A stretch of 64,000 nt of DNA from Candidatus Physcousia equi (GTDB taxonomy: Bacteria > Bacteroidota > Bacteroidia > Bacteroidales > Bacteroidaceae), in NCBI GenBank assembly GCA_018065005.1, contig JAGHUD010000049.1:1-64000 (forward strand). The letters are read 5' to 3'. Below, one piece after another: positions 57,559-64,000 of the stretch. A program made the translations under genes and the position numbers. Below the pieces are notes generated by a model. It made no database searches. It was not told where the DNA came from and saw only the letters and a list, made by a program, of their open reading frames with translations. Position 1 is the stretch's first letter, and each line of letters begins with the position of its first letter.

Positions 57559-58119
57559 TTACTTGAAGTAGCGGTTGAAGAGACCCTGGAAGCCGGCACC
57601 GTGACGTGCTTCGTCCTTAGCCATCTCGTGCACACTGTCGTGGATAGCATCGAGGTTGAGCTGCTTAGCCACCTTGGCGATGTCCATCTTGCCAGCGCAA
57701 GCACCCTCTTCAGCCATCATGCGCTTCTCAAGGTTGGTCTTGGTGTCCCAAACCACCTCGCCGAGCATCTCTGCGAAACGAGCTGCGTGCTCTGCCTCTT
57801 CGAGAGCGTAGCGCTTGAAAGCCTCTGCAATTTCGGGGTAGCCTTCGCGATCAGCCTGGCGGCTCATGGCAAGGTACATACCCACCTCTGTGCATTCACC
57901 CATGAAGTGGTCCTTCAAGCCCTGGAGCACGAATGCGCCATCTTCGTTCTGGGGAATATCTTTAGCGATGCCGATAACGTGCTCGGTGACGAAGTTGAGA
58001 CCCTTTGTCTCATCAGCCTTCTTAAACTTAGAACCGGGAACATTGCACTGTGGGCACTTCTCAGGAGCGGTCTCACCTTCGTGAACATAACCGCATACGG
58101 GGCAAATCCATTTACTCAT
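57559..58119 (-). CDS. Rubrerythrin with N-terminal rubredoxin domain (reverse-rubrerythrin order)
   Basis: '[26 protein letters not shown]' N-term, then ferritin-like '[13 protein letters not shown]'. Confidence 0.92.
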   Translation of the reverse strand: MSKWICPVCGYVHEGETAPEKCPQCNVPGSKFKKADETKGLNFVTEHVIGIAKDIPQNEDGAFVLQGLKDHFMGECTEVGMYLAMSRQADREGYPEIAEAFKRYALEEAEHAARFAEMLGEVVWDTKTNLEKRMMAEEGACAGKMDIAKVAKQLNLDAIHDSVHEMAKDEARHGAGFQGLFNRYFK

Positions 58120-58288
58120 AATTGTAATCTTTTTTTATTAATTAATACTTGTTTTGTTTTTTCGACGTTGCAAAATTACTGCTTTTTAGGTAAACTGCCA
58201 AATACAAATCGGCAATTAAATAGCCTTTTTCGGCACTTTTCTGAAATGTATATATTTATATGCCGAATAGTACCATTTACGGGTTTCC

Positions 58289-59509
58289 TCAGATCGAAAA
58301 TTCGACCACATTTCTTGTCTTTTCTGTGATGCGATACAAGTTGGATGCTCTTCTGCCCACCACCCAGATGATGTTGTCGAGTGCGTCGCAGAGCACGAGT
58401 TGACGTTCCTTTTCGATGCGGTTGATTTTCATGTCGGTCAGGAGGTCGCTCACGAGCTTGCTTCCTTTCATCCCAAAGGGTTGGAACCGATCGCCTTGCT
58501 GCAACCTGCGCAGCGTGACGGGACGCGGGAGCTGGTCGGCGTCGAAATAGGCGCATCCTTTCTTCATGGCCAGTTGGTCGATGGCAACGAGGCGTTCGTT
58601 GAGTGGTCCGACGTAAGTCGTTGCGCCCTCCTTATATATATATAATATGTATTGGTTGCGGTCTTTGACGAGGCGGTGTGTGGGCGATTGGATGATGCGT
58701 CCCGTTTGCGCATGCCAGATGTCGCGTTCCTGTGTGGCGGTGAAACCGCATCCGCGCAGCATCTCGTGCAGTGCCGTGCGGGTGGCAGGTGTGCGGCTGG
58801 TGCATTCCTGCTCCACGCCGCGCTCGAAATAGGGGAGCGATTCCTGCACGTGGGATGCGGTGCGTGCCATGTTTTCTACGGCGCGTGGGTTGATGCGCTG
58901 CAGCAGTGGCAGCACGTCGAGGCGGATGATGTTGCGCATCGCTTCACGCTCGAGGTTGGTGCTGTCGGTCACCCAGGGCTGCGCCCGCTCGTTCAGGTAT
59001 GCCTCAATCTCGTTGCGCGAGACGTGGAGTAGGGGACGCAGAACGTTGCCATGGCGGAAAGCCATGCCGCAGAGCCCTCTCAACCCTGTGCCGCGGCAGA
59101 GATTCAGGAGCAGCGTCTCGGCTTGGTCTTGCTGGTGGTGCGCCACGCAGATGAAGTCTGCTTGGTGCTGCTGGCGCAGTTGCTCGAAGGCTTCGTAGCG
59201 GAGGTTGCGTGCAGCCATCTCGATGCTGATGCCATGCTCGTGGGCATGGCGTGTGGTGTCGAAGGTGAGGACTTCAAGCGGAATGTGATGCGCTGAGCAG
59301 AGCTGGCGCACAAAATCTTCGTCGCGCAGCGATTCCGATCCTCGCAGTTGGAAGTTGCAATGCACTGCCACAAGTTCGTAGCCGCAGTCATGGAGCAAGA
59401 GCAAGAGCGCCACAGAGTCAGCTCCACCGCTCACGCCCACTAACAGTCGTGGCTTGGTGCCGTCTGACGAAAGCGGGGGCAGGATGATGTGGCTTGGCAG
59501 AGAGGACAT
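58289..59509 (-). CDS. tilS: tRNA(Ile)-lysidine synthase
   Basis: 'LLVGVSGGADSVALLLLL', 'VAHHQQDQAETLLLNLCRGTG'. Confidence 0.93.
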   Translation of the reverse strand: MSSLPSHIILPPLSSDGTKPRLLVGVSGGADSVALLLLLHDCGYELVAVHCNFQLRGSESLRDEDFVRQLCSAHHIPLEVLTFDTTRHAHEHGISIEMAARNLRYEAFEQLRQQHQADFICVAHHQQDQAETLLLNLCRGTGLRGLCGMAFRHGNVLRPLLHVSRNEIEAYLNERAQPWVTDSTNLEREAMRNIIRLDVLPLLQRINPRAVENMARTASHVQESLPYFERGVEQECTSRTPATRTALHEMLRGCGFTATQERDIWHAQTGRIIQSPTHRLVKDRNQYILYIYKEGATTYVGPLNERLVAIDQLAMKKGCAYFDADQLPRPVTLRRLQQGDRFQPFGMKGSKLVSDLLTDMKINRIEKERQLVLCDALDNIIWVVGRRASNLYRITEKTRNVVEFSI

Positions 59510-59521
59510 GGGGGGTGTTGG

Positions 59522-61216
59522 TTATAGATTGTCGAGGATTTTCTTCGCTGTGGCATCTCCCAATTCTTGTGCGCGCAGCAAGGACTTTCGCGCCTCCTCT
59601 TTCTTCCCCTTTTCGCTCAGGCAGATGCCGAGGATGCGGTGGGCATCCGCAAAGGTGTCGTCGAGGCGGACCGCCTCTTGCGCAGCCTTGATGGCTTCAT
59701 CGAGTTGGCCAACTCGATAGTTCACGACAGCCTCTTCGGCACGGAAGAGCGGTTCGTTGGGTGCCAGCCTGACGGCACGCTCTATATCGCTGAGTGCAGC
59801 AGGGAAGAGTCGGCATTGCATCTCCAACTGCTCTCGCTCGTAGCAGAACTGTGCAGTTACGTTGCCCGAAAGGAGGTGCTCGAACTCGTTCAGGTCGCTC
59901 ACTGCTTCGCGGAACTGCTTCAGCTTAGCGCGTGTCTGTGCACGAAAATAGAGGAAGTTGGCAGCCTCGACAGGGTAGGGCTTGCTGAATATGTTCACTG
60001 CGCTGTCTTGCAGTGCAAGCACTTCCTCAGCAGGTGCCTGCATCATTTCCTTGCATTGCGCTGCATAAGCAAAGTACTCCGCGCTGCGCATATTTGTTGC
60101 ACTGAGCGAGAGGAAACGGTCGAGTGCTGTGTCGTAGCGTTTCAGCCCGTAGAGACACATGCCTTGCAGCGCGGCATAGAGCGGTTGAGGCGATGCAGCA
60201 TACGCAGCTTCTGCTTCTGAGAGCGCTCGCTCGAGGGTCCATCCTTCCTGCTCTGTGCTCTTGGTCGCAGAGATGGCTGTCCGGTAGAGCATCTTGGCGT
60301 AGGAGTGGTGGATGTCGCAAACCTGCCCTGTGGATGCATCGAGTGCACGGCTGTAGGTTGCCTCAGCTGCTTTGTACTTCTTTGCTGCCACCTGTCGCTC
60401 GGCGAGCTGAATGTAGCCGTTTGCGTTGTGCGGAAAGCGTTCGACGAACTGCTCTGCCAGTCGCTCGTAGGCATCGTCGGGCAGACGTGTGGAGAGAAAG
60501 AGATAGGAGGTGGCTTGTGTCTCGTCGTCGGGCAGCGCCTTGTCGATAAGGATGGCGCTCAGGTCGCTGTTGTTGGCATCGAATGTGGTGATGGAGAGCG
60601 ATGAGACGTATGCAGCTCCCAGCACGAAGGCGGGCTTGTCTGCCTTTCTTGCTGCAGGCTGAATGAAGCCGACGAGTGCACCTTCTTCGTCATAGACGGG
60701 ACAACCTGCCATCCTTTCATCGGCTGGCTTGGAAAGCGTATAGTATGGAAAGTCTCCCTCGCCAAAGACTTGCGCTTCGCTGATGGTGTCGCTATAGGCT
60801 TGCGCTTGCTTCTCTGCACCAGCGAGGGGCATCACCCACACGGGCGTACCTTTAGCAAGCGGGCTCTTTCGCACTTCAGCATAGTTGCTCTTTGTGTTGT
60901 TGCTCTGCATGCGAACGGCATTGTAGAGCGAACTGGCTCCCATGACATAACGCACCTGATGCTCCTTTCCGTCAGCATCAACCAAGGTGGCGCGTGTGGC
61001 CATCTTCACTGCGTCGTAGGGGGCGGCGCAGTTGCCTGTTTCGTCGAGAAAGACGGCTTGTGCCTGCCGCATCTCGCCTGTGGCGGTGTAGGCAATCAAG
61101 GTGGCTTGCGTCTTGCGTGCCTTCTTGAAAAACTTGGGTTGCTCGCCAGCTAATGCATGCAGGGTGCAGAGGAGCAGCACAAGCGTGAGTTTCATCGTAT
61201 GCAGTTTCATAAGCAT
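59522..61216 (-). CDS. Trypsin-like-fold (probably inactive) plus TPR repeat protein
   Basis: Signal peptide; HtrA-like N-term with degenerate motifs; TPR C-term. Confidence 0.6.
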   Translation of the reverse strand: MLMKLHTMKLTLVLLLCTLHALAGEQPKFFKKARKTQATLIAYTATGEMRQAQAVFLDETGNCAAPYDAVKMATRATLVDADGKEHQVRYVMGASSLYNAVRMQSNNTKSNYAEVRKSPLAKGTPVWVMPLAGAEKQAQAYSDTISEAQVFGEGDFPYYTLSKPADERMAGCPVYDEEGALVGFIQPAARKADKPAFVLGAAYVSSLSITTFDANNSDLSAILIDKALPDDETQATSYLFLSTRLPDDAYERLAEQFVERFPHNANGYIQLAERQVAAKKYKAAEATYSRALDASTGQVCDIHHSYAKMLYRTAISATKSTEQEGWTLERALSEAEAAYAASPQPLYAALQGMCLYGLKRYDTALDRFLSLSATNMRSAEYFAYAAQCKEMMQAPAEEVLALQDSAVNIFSKPYPVEAANFLYFRAQTRAKLKQFREAVSDLNEFEHLLSGNVTAQFCYEREQLEMQCRLFPAALSDIERAVRLAPNEPLFRAEEAVVNYRVGQLDEAIKAAQEAVRLDDTFADAHRILGICLSEKGKKEEARKSLLRAQELGDATAKKILDNL

Positions 61217-61248
61217 GTTTTCTGTTCTGTTCGTGCCAGGTTATTAAA

Positions 61249-61324
61249 GATTCTATGCCTAGATTCTATGTTAGGTTCTATGCCCGGATTCTGTGTTAGG
61301 TTCTATGTCTGGTTCTACGCCCGG
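61249..61324. repeat. 12/13-bp alternating (25-bp) tandem repeat
   Basis: gattctatgccta/gattctatgtta/ggttctatgcccg/gattctgtgtta/ggttctatgtctg/gttctacgcccg. Confidence 0.85.
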
Positions 61325-61371
61325 CGATGAATAATCCAAGCCCGGTCGCTGACTTGAGTCTCACAAGGCAG

Positions 61372-63036
61372 TCAGTCGGACAAGAGGTCGCGTGCGTTGT
61401 TGAGCGCAGCATCGCTGAGCTTGGCTCCGCTGAGCATGTGGGCAATCTCCTCCACACGTTGCTCGCCCTGCAGCTCGGTGATGTGGCTGTTGGTGGCGTC
61501 GTCGCTGTCTTCTTTGTAGACGCGATAGTGGTGGTGTCCCTTAGCAGCAATCTGTGGCAGATGGGTAATGCTGACAACCTGTCGGTGCTCGTCTTTGCCC
61601 ATCTGCTGCATGATGAGCGCCATGCGCTCTGCTATCTGTCCGCTCACACCCGTGTCGATTTCGTCGAAGATGATGGTGGGGAGCTGTGTGGCGTTGCTGA
61701 TGAGTGCTTTGAGCGAGAGCATGACACGTGCCATCTCGCCACCGCTTGCCACTTGTGTGAGTGGTTGCGGCATACCGTTCTTATTGGCAGAGAAGAGGAA
61801 GGTCACCTTGTCTTGCCCGCTTGGGGCGGGGTGCTCGCGTGGGTCGAGACGGACGACGAACTTGATGTTTGGCATGCCCAGCGGAATGAGCATCTCCATC
61901 ATCGACTTCTCTACCATCCGCGCTGCCTTGGCACGCTTTTGTGTGAGGGCGTCTGCGCGTTGCTGCAATTCGCCCTGCAGTTTGCTCAGCGCTTGTGTCA
62001 GGTCGTTGATTTGCTCATCGCTGTGGCTGATGTGGGAGATCTTTTCTGCGAGTTCGCTTTGCAGTTGCAGCAGTGCAGCGATGGAGTCGACATGGTGCTT
62101 GTGCTCAAGTTCGTAGATGACGCTGAGGCGCTCGCTCACATACTGCTGCCGTTCGGGGTTGTATTCCACTTGCTCTGCAGCTGTTTCCAATTCTTCGCAC
62201 ACGTCTTTCAACTCGATGCGGCAACTGTCGATGCGCTCTGCCAACTCCTCTGCTTGGGGATAGACGGAGCGGATAGCGTTCAGTTGGGAATGGGCTGCAC
62301 GCAGCGCGTTGAGCACACCTCCCTGCTCTGCATCGAGGGTGTTTGTGGCGGCATAGAGGTTGCGCTTGATGTCTTCTGCGTGTTCGAGCATCTGTTGCTC
62401 TTGTTCCAATTCTTCGTCTTCGCCCGCTGCGAGGTTCGCCTCTTCCAGTTTTTGGTGTTGGAAGTTGAGATAGTCCTCTTCTTCCTTCATGCGTTGCGTT
62501 TCTGCTTTCAGGGCTTCGAGTTGTTGGGCGGTCTGTGTGTATGCGCGAAACGTCTTTTGGTAGGCCGACTTCTCTTTCTCGTTGTGTGCGAGTGTGTCAA
62601 GCACGGTTAGTTGGAAATCTTCTTTTGAGAGCAGGAGGTTCTGGTGCTGTGAATGAATGTCGATGAGGTGCTCTCCGAGTTGCTTCAGCTGCGCTACGGT
62701 GGCTGGCGTGTCGTTGATGAAGGCACGGCTTTTCCCCGTCGCTGTCAGTTCGCGCCGGATGATGCACTCGTGGCCTTCCTGATCGATGTCCATTTGCTGC
62801 AAGAGAGGCTCGAGGTTCATACCCTCGATGTCGAATGTGGCTTCGATGGTGCAGCGTTGCTCTCCGTTGCGTATGCTTTTGGTGTCTGCGCGTTCGCCCA
62901 AGAGAAGCGCGATAGCTCCCAGCAGGATGGACTTGCCGGCACCCGTCTCGCCCGTGATGACCGAGAAGCCTTGATGGAAGTCTATGTCGAGCGTCTCGAT
63001 GAGCGCGTAGTTTTTGATGTATAGGTGGTTCAGCAT
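61372..63036 (-). CDS. recN: DNA repair protein RecN
   Basis: 'VITGETGAGKSILLGAI', 'ASGGEMARVMLSLKAL', 'IIFDEIDTGVSGQIAERM'. Confidence 0.95.
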   Translation of the reverse strand: MLNHLYIKNYALIETLDIDFHQGFSVITGETGAGKSILLGAIALLLGERADTKSIRNGEQRCTIEATFDIEGMNLEPLLQQMDIDQEGHECIIRRELTATGKSRAFINDTPATVAQLKQLGEHLIDIHSQHQNLLLSKEDFQLTVLDTLAHNEKEKSAYQKTFRAYTQTAQQLEALKAETQRMKEEEDYLNFQHQKLEEANLAAGEDEELEQEQQMLEHAEDIKRNLYAATNTLDAEQGGVLNALRAAHSQLNAIRSVYPQAEELAERIDSCRIELKDVCEELETAAEQVEYNPERQQYVSERLSVIYELEHKHHVDSIAALLQLQSELAEKISHISHSDEQINDLTQALSKLQGELQQRADALTQKRAKAARMVEKSMMEMLIPLGMPNIKFVVRLDPREHPAPSGQDKVTFLFSANKNGMPQPLTQVASGGEMARVMLSLKALISNATQLPTIIFDEIDTGVSGQIAERMALIMQQMGKDEHRQVVSITHLPQIAAKGHHHYRVYKEDSDDATNSHITELQGEQRVEEIAHMLSGAKLSDAALNNARDLLSD

Positions 63037-63058
63037 TGTTTCTGTGCTCGTTGGTGTT

Positions 63059-63964
63059 TTATCTCTTCAGTTCGTCCCACTTGTTGCTTTGCGAGGGGTC
63101 GATGGCAAAGAGTATGTCGTAGACGTGGTCGCATTCTTCGCGCGATGCCTTGCCCTTGAAGACGCTCAGCAGTTCCTCACGCTTGTATTCGCTGAATAGT
63201 TGTGGCAGCTGGCTCATACTCTTTGCTTTGTGGGCAGCGTCGAGCAAGTCCATGCACTCGTAGATGGCAGTGCGACCGCCATCGGCGTCTTCAGCCATTT
63301 GGTCGAGGCCCTGTCTATGGTAGCGGTAGACAAGTTGCCTATAGGGTTCCATCGAACCATCTAAATAGTCGTTGAGCAGAGCGAAGCGGTTTTTGGAATC
63401 TCCAAAGGCTTTCCATCCCGTATAGCCGAGGTTTTCTGCGTTGGTGACGATGTCTTCTGCCTGCTGGAAATAGGGGGTGCCGCCCATCTCTTGCATCGTG
63501 TCCATGTCGTAGCCTATGATCATGTAGGCATAGTAGGCCATGAGTGCCACGAGGTTGCTGTTGAGGTTGTCCACGCCGGCGTATTCGAGCTGGTCGGTGT
63601 TGAGGAAGGTGAAATCGAAATTCTTGTCGACAACGCTATAAGAGGTTGTCGTGTAGTTGCTGCCCCATACGGGACGGCTCACGGTGAGCGTCATGGCGCA
63701 CTTGAAGGAGTTGTCTGTGTCGCTGTAGGTGTTGACCGTCACGCCCAGATTGGCTTTGATTCGCTCTTTTTCCTGAAACTGTAAGTTTGTCCATTGGTGC
63801 TCGTTCAAGAATTGCGTCATCTTCTCTTGCAACGCTTCGAATACGTCAGTCTTCGTCGTGTTTCCCACTTGAGCATGGTTGATGGTCACCTTCACCTCGA
63901 GTTCCTGCGCACGGAGCTGGGAACAGAAGAGACTGATGAAAAGTATGGAGAGGAGTCTGTGCAT
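63059..63964 (-). CDS. DUF4835 family protein
   Basis: 'QELEVKVTINHAQVGNT...F..L...M..FLNEHQWTNLQF'; adjacent to recN. Confidence 0.85.
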   Translation of the reverse strand: MHRLLSILFISLFCSQLRAQELEVKVTINHAQVGNTTKTDVFEALQEKMTQFLNEHQWTNLQFQEKERIKANLGVTVNTYSDTDNSFKCAMTLTVSRPVWGSNYTTTSYSVVDKNFDFTFLNTDQLEYAGVDNLNSNLVALMAYYAYMIIGYDMDTMQEMGGTPYFQQAEDIVTNAENLGYTGWKAFGDSKNRFALLNDYLDGSMEPYRQLVYRYHRQGLDQMAEDADGGRTAIYECMDLLDAAHKAKSMSQLPQLFSEYKREELLSVFKGKASREECDHVYDILFAIDPSQSNKWDELKR

Positions 63965-64000
63965 AATCGGGATGGGGTGTCTAAGGGGATGTGGTTAGAG

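Noticed and set aside
58630-58650. TATATATATATA run inside tilS as possible phase-variable tract
   Set aside because: Short (about 6 TA units), encodes plausible YILYIYK, and tilS is expected to be essential.

Overview
The window is a piece of a Bacteroidetes chromosome, probably Prevotella-like. This is inferred from TTTG-N19-TAnnTTTG promoters, TamL/TamB, T9SS-type C-termini and mucin-glycan genes. The left ~10.3 kb is the end of a Mu-like transposable prophage: MuA, MuB, Gam, GemA-like, virion morphogenesis protein, a head protein with a C-terminal PBECR-type nuclease domain, and a repressor with divergent early control. The rest is chromosomal: a Phe/Tyr biosynthesis operon, clpS-clpA, sialidase and sialate O-acetylesterase, a giant C10 protease, initiator tRNA, fabG-rluA-tamB-tamL, fucPI, an M60-like protease, rubrerythrin, tilS and recN. 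Strongest findings: (1) an un-annotated 20-aa leader peptide, MKNSRTYFYSYFYFYFTHTK, with its own promoter and a terminator/antiterminator ahead of the Phe/Tyr operon, which looks like ribosome-mediated attenuation; (2) a dispersed family of intergenic palindrome arrays (GTTTCTGCAGCAGAAAC, ~22 bp period) at five or more loci; (3) helically phased CGTAAA repeats that probably mark the prophage end, plus twin operators at its early promoter; (4) many intergenic spacers carrying their own short degenerate tandem repeat, often with a two-half-unit structure. All calls are from reading the sequence; no database search was run.
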